Shown: in pieces, positions 31,012-43,628 of the stretch | How positions within the stretch are numbered: position 1 is the stretch's first letter | Layout: every line of letters starts with the position of its first letter | Source of the DNA: Fragum whitleyi | Lineage: Eukaryota > Mollusca > Bivalvia > Cardiida > Cardiidae | Length of the DNA stretch: 64,000 nt | Assembly (NCBI GenBank): GCA_948146395.1 | Contig: OX411558.1 | Span: 49,215,122 to 49,279,121, forward strand | Reading direction: 5' to 3' | Notes under the pieces: model-generated | Told to the model about the DNA's origin: nothing | Database searches by the model: none | The model's input: only the letters and a program-made list of their open reading frames with translations | Position numbers and translations under genes: made by a program

Positions 31012-31586
31012 TTAAATAAAAGACCAAGTTATTTGGTCCTCCCGTTTATCCTTGAAGCTAAGTTGCTTCGTCTCCAAATCTTCGTCGGTAACGTAAATTT
31101 GGGACGCGGCAATATCCTCGTCATTGTTGAGCTCGGCATCCTGCGAAATATATCGTAAAAAAATAATAAATAGTTAGATCGATGTAGATTTAAACATTTC
31201 ATTTGTAAAATATTTAAGTCGTAAACGCGTACATTATGAAAATTCGAGAATAAGACAATACGTGTTCGCGGATCCGTATGAATATGAATTTCAATAACCT
31301 TAGCGCACGATAGCTATTTTCTTCGCAAAAATTAACATATAAAAAATGTACATACCTCTTCTTTGAATCGCTCGTCCAGTTCTTTCAACGAATCCATCAA
31401 TGATTCTGTCATTTCCTCGTACTCATCTTTTCCGAGGCTCATACATTTTGTCCCGTTGCTATTTTTTATGTGGATGTACGTGCACCCAGCATAATAATTA
31501 ACACAAACAGATTTTCTGTTTTCTCTTCCAAAGTTTAATTTGGCCAGCTTAAGGCGACCATCATTGCATATCTTTCTCAAACTCAT
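31012..31586 (-). CDS. Two-exon PC4/Sub1-like small protein (unit 1)
   Basis: Exon 1 (31356-31586) encodes 77 residues and ends GAAGAG before GTATGT. The 215-bp intron ends TTTCGCAG, and exon 2 (31012-31140) adds 42 residues and a TAA, in frame. The 119-residue product has a basic start, then ENRKSVCVNYYAGCTYIHI, a turn, CMSLGKDEYEEMTESL and an amphipathic helix. This order resembles the single-stranded-DNA-binding fold of transcription coactivator PC4 (VxVxxYxGxxYVDIRE, GISLxxEEW). The tail is acidic. Reading through the intron would give only a seven-residue extension. It is identical in unit 2, with no disabling change. It could be a host gene or cargo of the adjacent transposase element. 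Confidence 0.5.
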
Positions 31587-32102
31587 TTTCGTTTTTAAAT
31601 CGTACTGCGAAGCAGTAGATTCATTATCTTCTGAGCAATGTGTTCAAACCAAATTATGTGTTTTCAAACACCGAAGAAACGGCCTTTTCAGTCACAATCT
31701 ACAAACTTTGTTTATACCTTATTTACTTTTCGACAAATAGAGAATGAATGAATGTCGTTTTATGGCCCGTCGACAGCTAAGGTCATGTTGGGCGCAAACA
31801 CTTCTGTATTAAACTGGAATAATCCGACGTGAGCACGAAAGCACATGAACTCCCCTCAGATCAGGAGAACGGTCCATGTGCGAGTCCACCCGACCGGAAA
31901 ATTCACAAAAGTGGGCATTCATGTGTGTACCAAAATTAAAGTAGGCAATAGTATTAAAAAATCAATGTAAACAAATAAAATTCTAAAGAAATCTTCGCAT
32001 GTAAAAGAAATAATAACCAAAAGAGTTATTGAAAACGGTAAAATTTTATATAGCTACTTTAAAAATTCAGATGAAAGAAACGAGGTAAATAGAACCTAAA
32101 AA

Positions 32103-35100
32103 TCAAATTTTACTATATAAATGAATCGCCTTGAGAAAGACAAAAATAAGTTCAAGTTTGACAAAGTCAAACAGCTGCCTCATACTATCAACTTTAAAAT
32201 ATCTGTCTCTGATAAAAGAAAAATCAATACAATCTATAAAAATATGCTTGATAGTAAGAGGAGCGTTGCAGGGAACGCACATCGGCATTTCTTCTCCTTT
32301 TAAAAGATAGGAGTACGTAAGATAACTATGGCCAATGCGGAGGCGAGTCAAAATCAACTCTTCGCGACGGCATGACCTGTAACCAGGCAACCAATCGCCG
32401 AGTTCCTGTCGAACAGAGAATAATTTATTATTCTGGTTAGCTGAATCAGTCCAACAGTTCCTCCAGACATCATGAATAAAACTATGAACAAGGGGTATAA
32501 AATCAGTAAAAGGTACTTCAAAGGGTAAAATTTCGAGTGATAATGCATCCTTGGCAGCTTTATCTGCCTCCTCATTACCACGAATACCAATATGGCTCGG
32601 AAGCCAACAGAAAACGAGATCAACATCATTAAGCTTAGCTATTTTATCTAGTAGCCTTACAATAAGGGGATTGTCAGTTTTCTCTTGCTCAATCGCTTGC
32701 ATGCTTGACATAGAGTCAGTATAAATGATATAGCGAGAGAGACGTTCTGCGATCATATGATCGAGTGCGAGATCAATGGCCTTCAGCTCGGCTGAAAAAA
32801 TAGAAGAGTTATTGGGAAGGCGGAATTGATATTTTTCGCCATCTAAAATAGTGGCTGAAGCAACTTTTTCGCCATCTTTTGAACCGTCTGTGTATATCTC
32901 TTTGTATGATGTGTAGTTTTCTTTGACTTCCAAGAACTTGGTTCTAAAAATTGTTGGATCCGTTGTATCCTTTTTGCTGGAAGCAAGATCATAAAGAAAC
33001 GTGGGACTTTTATATGTCCACAAAGGAACATCAGGATCAAAATTTTCTGCCACGTCCTCTAGATCAAAGTCTAGAGAATTTACATCAGCTTCACAACGCA
33101 AACGGAAGGGAAGAATAGGGTTCTTTTTCTTTTCAAAAGCCTCTCTATATTTTGGATCAAACACAACTTTATGAGTAGGATTATCGGGATTGGATTTTAA
33201 TTTTAAATAATATTGCATGGAAAGCTTTTTCCTGCGTAAATTTAGGGAAGGCTCATTTGCTTCTGTATAAACACTGTTAAATGGTGATGTTCTAAATGCA
33301 CCCAACGCCAAGCGCAATCCCTGATTATGAATAGTATCAATTTTGCGAAGGTATGAAGGGCGCGCAGAACCATAAACAACACAGCCATAATCTAGCTTTG
33401 ATCTAACAAGTGCCCTATAGAGGCGTAATAGAACCTTTTTATCGGCTGGACTTACTGGATACTGGATACAACACGTAAAAGATTTGGTGCCTTAAGGCAT
33501 TTATTTTTCAAATTGTCAATATGCGGAATAAACGACAGTTTAGAATCAAAAAGGAGTCCTAAGAATTTAAATTCCTTAACAACTTCAATCTGCACTCCGT
33601 CCAACTTTAAATCTGGATCGGAGTGCATTTTTCTTGATTGACAAAAATGCATACATTTAGTTTTTGTCTTTGAAAACTTGAAACCGTTTTCATTTGACCA
33701 TTTCGAAAGATTGTTCAAGACTTGTTGCAATTGTCTTTCAATTGTATGCATATGTTTTGATCTGTAGCAGATACAAAAGTCGTCAACGTAGAAAAAACAT
33801 TCCACACCAGGGCAAACGGTTTTAACGATGTTGTTTATTTTGACACTAAACAGTGTCACCGATAAAATACTCCCCTGGGGAACACCCATTTCTTGTTCAT
33901 GGGGATCAGATAAAGTATCTCCAACACGGACTCTAAACTGCCGTTCATCCAAAAAAGCAGAGATGAAATAGGCAAGGCGACCTCGTATACCGAAATCATA
34001 GAGGTCGTTCATAATTCCATACTTCCATGTGGTATCATAAGCACTTTCAAGATCGAAAAAGACAGAAACAACGTGTTCCTTCTTTATAAAGGCTTCTCGA
34101 ATAAATGTCTCGAAGCGGACAAGATGATCAAGAGTGCTTCTCTGTTTACGAAAGCCACTTTGGACTTGAGTAATAAGGTGGTTCTTTTCAAGAAACCAGA
34201 CAGGCGATCATTTACCATTCTTTCCATGGTTTTGCAAACACAACTAGTTAAAACAATAGGGCGATAATTAGATGGATTTGTGGAATCTTTACCTGGTTTA
34301 GGTATTGGAATAACGATAGCTTCCCGCCAAGAGGCTGGAATGCTTCCCGTCTTCTATACATGATTATAAATTTGAAGTAAGCAATGAAGGGAACGAGATG
34401 GCAAACGTTTGAGGAATTGATAATGAATAGCATCTGATCCGACAGCAGTGTCGTGACACTTTTTTTAAGCTTTTTTCAATTCCTTAACGGAAAAGTCTCT
34501 ATTATAGTGTTCCAGATTTCTGGAACTGAAATTAAGTCTAGACTTTTCTTTTTCACCTTGAAACTTCTGAAACGTAGGTGAATAATTAGTAGAGGAAGAT
34601 TTCTTTGCAAACGTGTCTGCCAAGACATTAGCAATATCATGTTTAGAAGAAACTGTATTATCGTCATCCGTTTTCAGATGACCAACATTAAGTGATGTAT
34701 TCTTCCCACTAATTTTACATATCATGTCCCAAGTCTTTTTGACCGATGATCTAGAATTTAATCTAGATACATACTGTCTCCAAGACGAACGCTTACTTTG
34801 TTTTATAGTGCGACGTGCTTTTGCACGTGCAATTTTAAATTTGTAAAGATTCTCCTTTGAAGGCCTTAAGCCAAATGCTCTAAGAGCACGTTTCCTCTCG
34901 GCTATAACCTTTTTGCAATCATCATTGAACCATGGCTTGTTTGGATTCTTTGGGTCAGGCGATGTTTGTGGAATACTTTTTTTCTGCAGCAGAATATAGT
35001 AAAGATGTAAACAAGTCTGCAGAATTTTCACAGTCATTAAAGGCTTCTGAATTTATCGACTGTTCACAGGTGGGTTTAAAAAGTTCCCAATTAGCCTTAT

Positions 35101-37827
35101 GGAGTTTCCAACGCCTAGGGCGCTCCTGAACAGATGGTCCTAATTCAGAGATCTGAATAGGGAAATGGTTACTACCATGAAGGTCGGAAATAACTTTCCA
35201 TGAAAAATCAGGAAAAATATCAGGACTGCAAATAGTCAAATCCAGTGAAGAATAATTTCCTGTTGCAGGATGAAGATAAGTTTTAGATTTATCATTCAAT
35301 AAAACAAGATCATGCCTAGTTACAAAATCCTCAACAGTACGACCTTTGTCGTCTGTATTGGAGCATCCCCATAATTTATGGTGAGAATTGAAATCTCCCA
35401 TTAGCATAAAAGGTTTAGGTAGCTGATCGACGAGATGATCAAGTTTTCTGCCATCAACAGGGGAGCTTGGAGGAAGATAAACAGAACATAATGTAATTGT
35501 TTTATTTAGCGAGACACTTACAGCAACTGCTTTCAAAGAAGTATCTAAATTGACATGTCGGTGAGGGATATTATTATTTACAACAATTCCCACACCACCA
35601 GACGCTTATTCGCGACCTGTAAAGTTAGTAAACTATAGGCGCTTGAGCGCCTGATTCGCTCCACAGGCCTGAATATCCTGATAATGACTATTAGAGGGTG
35701 ATAAAGCTGTTTAAATGAGAATTGAAGTGAATGAATGAGTGAATGTTTATTTCAAGTGAATAAAGGTCATATGCTGAAATATTTCTGCATAAAAAACTCA
35801 TGATCAGTGAATAACATTGAAAATTGACCTCTACCTCTTACACAAATATTTTTCATTTAATCACAATATAATAGGTCACCCAAGGATCATTCTAGTGAAA
35901 TTTTGTTAAAATCCAAATATAAGAATTTCAACACTAACAGAATGTTACTGCACAATATACTGGTGTTGGTCTGCAAAATTTTGATTGTAGATCTTTCCAC
36001 TTTTAGTTAAACACTACTAAAAGATGTTACTTCACAATTGTTTGTCATCAAAACAAAATTCTAACTAATGATAGTAAGAAGGAAAATATTCAATCCAATA
36101 TATTTATTTTATTCTGCCCAATGCCTTAGAGCGCAGTCAACTCAACTCTTTCTACCCCACTCTGAATGACAGGTCAGACATCATTTTACACTCTAATTCA
36201 CCCTTCGTTCAACTAAATAGACCAATTCTGAGGGGTAATTCTCAGGCTACTTATTTCAACTAATGTTTCTATACATTTGAATTTCAACGAAGGTTTTGTT
36301 CCTTCTAATCTATAATCATTACACCTATTAAATTTAACAAGTCTAGAAAAATTCATCATTGAGATGATACCAAAAGGGTGATCAAATATTCACTTTATAT
36401 GTTATAATACCGTATACCAAAAAAAAATATGCTGTTCATCTAATGAAAATATTTTTTTGCAGACTGATACAACTTCACAGAAATAAAATTTCCATGATAT
36501 CTAATCCATCTGTCAGGATAGTTTGTTTTACCCTATATTGGATATTCCACCATATAACCTATCTGAAGAAATGATCTCTGCCCATAAAAGACATATTTTT
36601 GATCTGATCACAATATTTTTTAAATAGACTGATAAAGGATCACTAAAGAATCATTCTAGTAAAATTTGGTTGAAATCCATTGATAAGATTCTGAGAATAT
36701 GATTTTGAAAGTTTACACTATATAACATATAGGGAAATGACCTCCGCCCATAAAATATATGTTTTGCATCCGATCACAATAATTTTTGCTATACTGATAA
36801 AAGGTCACTCAAGTATCATTCATGTAAAATTTGGTTGATATCTATCGATTAGGTTCTGAGAAAATGATTTTCAAAGTTTTCACTAAATAACATATAGAGA
36901 AATGACCTCCGCCTATAAAATACACATTTTTCATCTGATCACAATGATTTATGCTATACTGATAAAGGGTCACTCAAGTATCATTCATGTAAAATTTGGT
37001 TGATATCTATCAATTAGATTCTGAGAAAATGATTTTCAAAGTTTTCACTATATAACATATAGAGAAATGACCTCCGCCCATAAAATACACATTTTTCATC
37101 TGATCAGAATATTTTTTTATAGACTTGTTGATGGTCACTCAAGAATCATTCCAGGGAAATTTTGTTGATATCCATTGGTTAGATTCTGAGAAAATGAATT
37201 TTAAAGTTTTCACTATATAACATATAGAGAAATGACCTCCGCCCATAAAATACATATTTTTCATCTGATCACAATGATTTTTTGTAGGCTGATAGAGGGC
37301 CCCTCAAGGATAATTTATGTGAAGTTTGGTTTATATCCATCAATTAGTTTCTGAGAAAAGCCACCTATTACCATATATGGAAATTAGCCACGCCCACTAC
37401 AGCCATGATTTTCAACCAATTAAAAATCTTTGAAGGAATCTGATAGAGGGTCACCCAAGGAACATTCTTGTGAAATTTGATTGGAATCCATCCAGTACTT
37501 TATGAGGAGAAAATTTTTAAAGTAAAAGTTTACGGACGGACGGACGCACGGACGACGGACACCCCGCCATGACAATAGCCCGCTGGCCTTTCGGCCAGTG
37601 GAGCTAAAAAGCAAGAGTGATATTTCAGAGAAAACTTATCTGTGTCTTTAAGAAACGTTTCTTGTAAGCATATTGCAACTGGTTTATCTCTTGTAACCAA
37701 GAGATTTAATTCTTCGAAATTTGCTTTGATACTACGGCAATTCCATTGTATCAGTTTATTCGCCATTGTAAAAGAAAGTGTGAAGATTATACCACTGATT
37801 AACGGAAGTATGAACTTATTCATTTTT
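32103..37827 (-). pseudogene. LINE E ORF2, unit 1 copy, disrupted
   Basis: It begins MNKFILPLISGIIFTLSFTM ahead of ANKLIQWNCRSIK, is broken by repeat I (35634-37605), and resumes with the endonuclease (MGDFNSHHKLWG, GSNHFPIQ). A one-base loss near 34203 shifts the frame in NDRLVWFLEKN. A small rearrangement at 33452 replaces SSMDWGADKK by SSIQ and a stop. One extra T in the run at 34978 is private to this copy. The reverse transcriptase has FYVDDFCIC. RNase H (YTDGSKDGEK, SAELKAIDLAL, WLPSHIGIRGNEEADKAAK) is intact up to the stop at 32103. Confidence 0.85.
35634..37605 (-). mobile_element. Repeat I inside LINE E (unit 1)
   Basis: On the minus strand it starts AGCTCCACTGGCCGAAAGGC at 37605. 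It has the CGTCCGTCCGTCCG tract and about eight monomers with GGGCGGAGGTCATTTC. It ends GCCTGTGGAGC, then the hairpin AGGCGCTCAAGCGCCT and ATAG at 35634. LINE ORF2 sequence resumes on both sides (CTTGCTTTTT and TTTACTAACTTTACAG), so the insertion point is a T-run. Confidence 0.85.
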
Positions 37828-40001
37828 AGCTCACCTGAGCACGAAGTGCTCATGTGAGCTATTGTGATCACCTTTCGTCCGGCGTCCGTCCGTCGGTCGT
37901 CGTCCGACGTCCGTCAACAATTTCTTTAAACGACATCTCCTCCTAAACTACTTGGCCAATTAACTCCAAATTTTACAGAAATGTTGCTTAGGTGGTCCCC
38001 TTCAAAAATAGCTAAAAGAATTGAAATCCATGAAAAACTCTGGTTGCTATGGCAACAAAAGGTGAAATTTTAAGAAAATCTTAAAAATTCTTCTTCTTCT
38101 CAACCAGTAGTCCTACAGACTTAAAACTTGGCATGGATGATCAGTTCATAGACCTGAATAAAAATAGCTAAAATTATAACTTTTGGGCCACCAGGTGCGG
38201 AGCACCAGGGGGGAGGGGGTAGTACTTTGGGTAATTTTGTTATCTTTAAGTTTCTTCTTCTTCTCAACCAGGAGCCCTACAGACTTGAAAATTGGCATGG
38301 ATGATCAGCATATGGACCTTTATATAAATAGCTAAAATCATGACTGTAGATTCACCAGGTGCGGAGCATCAGGGGGGAGAGGGTGGTACTTTTGTGAAAA
38401 TTTTGTAATCTTTAACCTTCTTCTGAACCACAAGCCCTACAGACTTGAAACTTGGCATGGAGGATCAGCTCATAGACCTTAATAAAAAAAGCTAAATAAT
38501 ATCTGTTGGGCTGCCAGGTGCGGAGCAACACGGGGGAGGGGGTAGTACTTTGGGTAAATTTTGTAATCTTTAACCTTCTTCTTCTTCTGAACCACAAGCC
38601 CTACAGACTTAAAAATTGGCATGGAGGATTAGCTTATAGACCTTGATAAAAATAGCTAAAATCATGACTGTAATGCCACCAGGTGCAGGGCACCAGGGGG
38701 GAGGGGGTAGTACTTTTGAGAAAATTTTGTAACTTTAACCTTCATCTTCTAATGAACCAGGAGCCCTACAGACTTAAAACTTGGCATGGAGGATCAGCTC
38801 ATAGACCTTAATAAAAATAGCTAAAATAATATCTGTTGGGCTGCCATTTGCGGAGCACCAGGGGGGAGGGGGGAGTACTTTTGTGAAAATTTTGTTATCT
38901 TTTACCTTCATCTTCTTCTGAACCAGGAGCCTGACAGATTTGAATATTAGCATGGATGATCAGCATCTTGACCTTTTTATAAATAGCTAAAATTATGACT
39001 GTAGATTCACCAAGTGCGGAGCACCAGGGGGGAGAGGGTAGTACTTTTGTGAAAATTTTGTAATCTTTAACCTTCTTCTTCTTCTGAACCACAAGCCCAA
39101 CAGACTTGAAAAATTGGCATGGAGGATCAAATCATAGACCTTAATGAAAATAGCTAAAATCATGACTGTAATGCCACCAGGTACGGAGCACCAGGGGGGA
39201 GGGGGTAGTACTTTTGTGAAAATTTTGTAACTTTAACCTTCATCTTCTAATGAACCAGGAGCCCTACAGATTCTATATTGGCATGGATGATAAGCATATG
39301 GATCTAAAATAAAATAGCTAAAATCATGAATGTAGGGCCACCAGATGCGGAGCATTAGGGGGGAGGGGGTAGTACTTTGGATCAAATTTGAAATCTTTAA
39401 CCTTATTCTTCTCCTGGACCAGGAACCCTACAGACTTGAAAATTGTCATAGGTGATCAATATATTGACATTAATAAAAATAGCTTAAATCATGACTGTAG
39501 GGTCACCAGGTGCTGAGTGTCTTGGGGAGGGGGTAGTACTTTGGATCGTTTTTGAAATCTTTAAACTTCTTCTAATGAACCAGGAGTCCTACAGACTTGA
39601 AAATTGGTATGGATGATCAGCATATGGCCATTAATTGAATTAGCTAAAATCATGACTGTAGATTCACCAGGTGCAGAGCATCTTGGGGGAGGGGGAGTAC
39701 TTTGTTGAGAATTTTGAATCCCTACAGCCTATATATTTGACATGGATTGATCAACTCATTAAAGAAAACTTTAAAAGTCTCAGACTCAGCCTGTATATCT
39801 GGCATAGATTAGCTGATCACAGACCTTTTATGAAAAAAGCTTAAATAAATAATGATCAGGGGAGGAGCAGAAGGGGGGAGGATTATTTCAAATGTTATCT
39901 GATTGAATAAGTGAAAATCGCTCTTTCTGTGGTTGCATGAACATACCTAGGTAATGAAGCTTTTTTCTCAGGTGAGCGACCCAGGGCCAACGGTCCTCTT
40001 G
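37828..40001 (+). mobile_element. Repeat H, hybrid copy at the duplication junction
   Basis: Its first part (37828-38766) matches the H copy at 53845-54783. Its last part (38916-40001) matches the H copy at 29111-30196. The short stretch between is a monomer found in both. It therefore looks like the product of recombination between those two copies. It has both termini, AGCTCACCTGAG and CTCAGGTGAGCG with hairpin and CTTG, and is the longest H copy in the window. Confidence 0.85.
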
Positions 40002-40005
40002 TTTT

Positions 40006-40756
40006 CCTTTTTCTGACTTTTCCTTTGGACCATTGTTGGTCTCCATGCTAGCTGTGGCTGAGCAGGGGCTTGCCTTCATATCACAAGGTTCATCATGTTG
40101 GGTATGGAATTCATACTTGGGACATAGTTTATTGACAGTTTCCACCGCAACAATCTGTCTTACGGGTAATGTTTTCAGCCACAGTCACTGTGCATTGTGT
40201 TGCTGGATGGAATGGGGTACGGCCTATTCCGGAGTACATAATCTTGTTATTTACTCCATCTTTTTGAACGGGAGTCTGGTTGTAAGGCCTGTCCTGCCAT
40301 GCATTGACTTTTCTGAGTCGTTTGCAGGCGCTGGGTCATATTAGCTTTATTCTCGTCCACTACAACTTGACTTGTTGCACGGCTCTTTTTATTAAGCCCT
40401 TGTATAGGCCACTCAATATTGGCCCCGGCTAAGATGTGGGCCAGACTTGAAGCTCCAGTTAAGTTCGGATCATAGCTACATTAATGCCCATATTAACTGT
40501 CGCTGATTTACCGGAGAGTTTCTTGTCTGAATTGATTTCAGTGTAAAGATTGTACATTTTAGACTTGTATGAACGTGTTGGTTTTAGACATATCATTCTA
40601 TCGCGCCATACTAGACCCCGTTGTATTTCTGCTGATTTGTCGAAGGTCAGGTGACTTTTACACTTTGGAAACGCGTTTTGGTGGTCGGAATTTACTTCAT
40701 TTACCATCTGAAGAAATTTTTCTACATGATATACTCTTTAGCAGTCTTGTTCAAAT
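40006..40756 (-). pseudogene. Mutator-like transposase relic (unit 2)
   Basis: This is the duplicate of the relic at 30201-30951 with only a couple of base changes (for example TTTAGCAG instead of TATAGCAG near 40737). It shares the same frame breaks, so decay happened before duplication. Its 3' part is cut by the hybrid H copy. Confidence 0.5.
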
Positions 40757-40816
40757 CTGAAATTAATGAAAATTATAGCTACTTGCAACTGCAGTAAACA
40801 GGGACTTTGTGCACTC

Positions 40817-41391
40817 TTAAATAAAAGACCAAGTTATTTGGTCCTCCCGTTTATCCTTGAAGCTAAGTTGCTTCGTCTCCAAATCTTCGTCGGTAACGTA
40901 AATTTGGGACGCGGCAATATCCTCGTCATTGTTGAGCTCGGCATCCTGCGAAATATATCGTAAAAAAATAATAAATAGTTAGATCGATGTAGATTTAAAC
41001 ATTTCATTTGTAAAATATTTAAGTCGTAAACGCGTACATTATGAAAATTCGAGAATAAGACAATACGTGTTCGCGGATCCGTATGAATATGAATTTCAAT
41101 AACCTTAGCGCACGATAGCTATTTTCTTCGCAAAAATTAACATATAAAAAATGTACATACCTCTTCTTTGAATCGCTCGTCCAGTTCTTTCAACGAATCC
41201 ATCAATGATTCTGTCATTTCCTCGTACTCATCTTTTCCGAGGCTCATACATTTTGTCCCGTTGCTATTTTTTATGTGGATGTACGTGCACCCAGCATAAT
41301 AATTAACACAAACAGATTTTCTGTTTTCTCTTCCAAAGTTTAATTTGGCCAGCTTAAGGCGACCATCATTGCATATCTTTCTCAAACTCAT
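40817..41391 (-). CDS. Two-exon PC4/Sub1-like small protein (unit 2)
   Basis: Exon 1 is 41161-41391 and exon 2 is 40817-40945, with the same GTATGT donor and TTTCGCAG acceptor as in unit 1. The 119-residue product is unchanged. In this unit the upstream side is shortened: LINE E stands 156 bp before the ATG, and the original upstream DNA resumes only at 63472. If the promoter lay there, it is now more than 20 kb away. Preservation of frame and splice sites beside a decayed transposase is notable, but the copy is too young for this to prove selection. Confidence 0.5.
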
Positions 41392-41536
41392 TTTCGTTTT
41401 TAAATCGTACTGCGAAGCAGTAGATTCATTATCTTCTGAGCAATGTGTTCAAACCAAATTATGTGTTTTCAAACACCGAAGAAACGGCCTTTTCAGTCAC
41501 AATCTACAAACTTTGTTTATACCTTATTTACTTTTC

Positions 41537-41547
41537 GACAAATAGAG
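41537..41547. repeat. Target-site duplication of LINE E, 3' side
   Basis: GACAAATAGAG stands next to the LINE E tail here and again at 63461-63471 beside the 5' end of the 5' UTR. The identity extends to 13 bases if the following AA is counted. It ties the two ends together as one insertion. Confidence 0.8.
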
Positions 41548-42925
41548 AATGAATGAATGTCGTTTTATGGCCCGTCGACAGCTAAGGTCATGTTGGGCGC
41601 AAACACTTCTGTATTAAACTGGAATAATCCGACGTGAGCACGAAAGCACATGAACTCCCCTCAGATCAGGAGAACGGTCCATGTGCGAGTCCACCCGACC
41701 GGAAAATTCACAAAAGTGGGCATTCATGTGTGTACCAAAATTAAAGTAGGCAATAGTATTAAAAAATCAATGTAAACAAATAAAATTCTAAAGAAATCTT
41801 CGCATGTAAAAGAAATAATAACCAAAAGAGTTATTGAAAACGGTAAAATTTTATATAGCTACTTTAAAAATTCAGATGAAAGAAACGAGGTAAATAGAAC
41901 CTAAAAATCAAATTTTACTATATAAATGAATCGCCTTGAGAAAGACAAAAATAAGTTCAAGTTTGACAAAGTCAAACAGCTGCCTCATACTATCAACTTT
42001 AAAATATCTGTCTCTGATAAAAGAAAAATCAATACAATCTATAAAAATATGCTTGATAGTAAGAGGAGCGTTGCAGGGAACGCACATCGGCATTTCTTCT
42101 CCTTTTAAAAGATAGGGGTGCGTAAGATAACTATGGCCAATGCGGAGGCGAGTCAAAATCAACTCTTCGCGACGGCATGACCTGTAACCAGGCAACCAAT
42201 CGCCGAGATCCTGTCGAACAGAGAATAATTTATTATTCTGGTTAGCTGAATCAGTCCAACAGTTCCTCCAGACATCATGAATAAAACTATGAACAAGGGG
42301 TATAAAATCAGTAAAAGGTACTTCAAAGGGTAAAATTTCGAGTGATAATGCATCCTTGGCAGCTTTATCTGCCTCCTCATTACCACGAATACCAATATGG
42401 CTCGGAAGCCAACAGAAAACGAGATCAACATCATTAATCTTAGCTATTTTATCTAGTAGCCTTACAATAAGGGGATTGTCAGTTTTCTCTTGCTCAATCG
42501 CTTGCATGCTTGACATAGAGTCAGTATAAATGATATAGCGAGAGAGACGTTCTGCGATCATATGATCGGGTGCGAGATCAATGGCCTTCAGCTCGGCTGA
42601 AAAAATAGAAGAGTTATTGGGAAGGCGGAATTGATATTTTTCGCCATCTAAAATAGTGGCTGAAGCAACTTTTTCGCCATCTTTTGAACCGTCTGTGTAT
42701 ATCTCTTTGTATGATGTGTAGTTTTCTTTGACTTCCAAGAACTTGGTTCTAAAAATTGTTGGATCCGTTGTATCCTTTTTGCTGGAAGCAAGATCATAAA
42801 GAAACGTGGGACTTTTATATGTCCACAAAGGAACATCAGGATCAAAATTTTCTGCCACGTCCTCTAGATCAAAGTCTAGAGAATTTACATCAGCTTCACA
42901 ACGCAAACGGAAGGGAAGAATAGGG

Positions 42926-42939
42926 TTCTTTTTCTTTTC
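42926..42939. repeat. Target-site duplication of LINE C, 5' side
   Basis: TTCTTTTTCTTTTC occurs here and at 49131-49144, on either side of LINE C. In unit 1 the same place (33121-33134) has it only once, which is the unfilled site. Confidence 0.9.
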
Positions 42940-43628
42940 GGCCCCCAGCTGGGCGGGGGGGTAGAAATAGTCGGCTGCCGCCCATGTAGTCAATGGTAAG
43001 ACCCCTAACAAATGGGCCCGCCTGTTTGCCGTGGGTGGAGACTCGTAAGGCCGGAAAAGAGGGTCCTGGTAGTTGAGGGAAGCCCAGGGATCTCCAGCTT
43101 CTCAACACGCTGCTTTGGCCTCGGCTTCGGCTGAAACGGGAGCCTGGATGGGCCCGGTCTAGGCAATCGGCTGGTCGTTTTAGACTGGGGCATCTACTTT
43201 TGTAATATGAAATATTTTGTTGTATTAAAGATGTTCTGTCATGATTCTTATGACACATTACTAAACATTTTGTTGTACCAAATTTTTTTGAAAACACTTT
43301 GGTATAAAAGTCATTGTTGTACTAAGTGCAAAGGTTTAAATGCCCGTGTCACTCATATTTTATATTTTAGTAGTATTTTAGTCCTTGTCTATATAGGCTC
43401 ATGGGCTAATCGGGTTGAATGGATTTTGTGATTTGGCATCATTTGCACGACTTGATTCTTTGTTAGGAAATTGTTCGTGCAATCGCTGTCATTCATTTTG
43501 TCGTTTCTGCTCGAGTATACTATTCGGGTAGCCCCGACATGGGGGGCTGGAAACCCGCCCTTTCATGTCCCCTTGTAGGACTCCGTGGAGGGTGGTGGCC
43601 CCGGATAGTGAACACCAACAAAACTAAT
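42940..43628 (+). promoter_or_regulatory. LINE C 5' UTR
   Basis: About 690 bp, GC-rich at first and AT-rich later. The first 150 bp are shared in outline with the 5' UTRs of LINEs E and F (GTAGAAATAGTCGGCTGC, GCCTGTTTGCCGTGGG), while the rest is shared only with LINE B. CCCAGCTGGG at the start is palindromic. It is presumed to hold the internal RNA polymerase II promoter. Confidence 0.6.

Larger units (their letters stand above)
31743..37827 (-). mobile_element. LINE E, unit 1 copy (3' half, interrupted by repeat I)
   Basis: The tail AATGAATGAATG at 31743, the terminal hairpin, a 3' UTR (to 32102) unlike that of LINEs C, D and F, and ORF2 are present up to the ORF1/ORF2 junction at 37827. 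There repeat H interrupts. ORF1 and 5' UTR are missing here because the duplication boundary lies in that H copy; they are found only beyond unit 2. All ORF2 lesions are shared with unit 2, so they predate the duplication. Confidence 0.9.
29111..38915. repeat. Tandem duplication, unit 1 (about 9.8 kb)
   Basis: Every position from 29111 to 33134 finds a nearly identical partner 9,805 bases to the right. From 33121 on the partner is about 16.0 kb to the right, because LINE C interrupts the second unit. Only a few substitutions per kilobase were seen, for example five within about 32300-32770 against 42105-42575. The unit contains the H 3' part, Mutator relic, PC4-like gene, LINE E 3' half with repeat I, and the H 5' part. 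Confidence 0.9.

Noticed and set aside
43539..43628. Longer ORF1 start in LINE C (30 extra codons)
   Set aside because: In LINE B the same region has a stop and leaves the frame, while both share the METxTKKRKNDE start.
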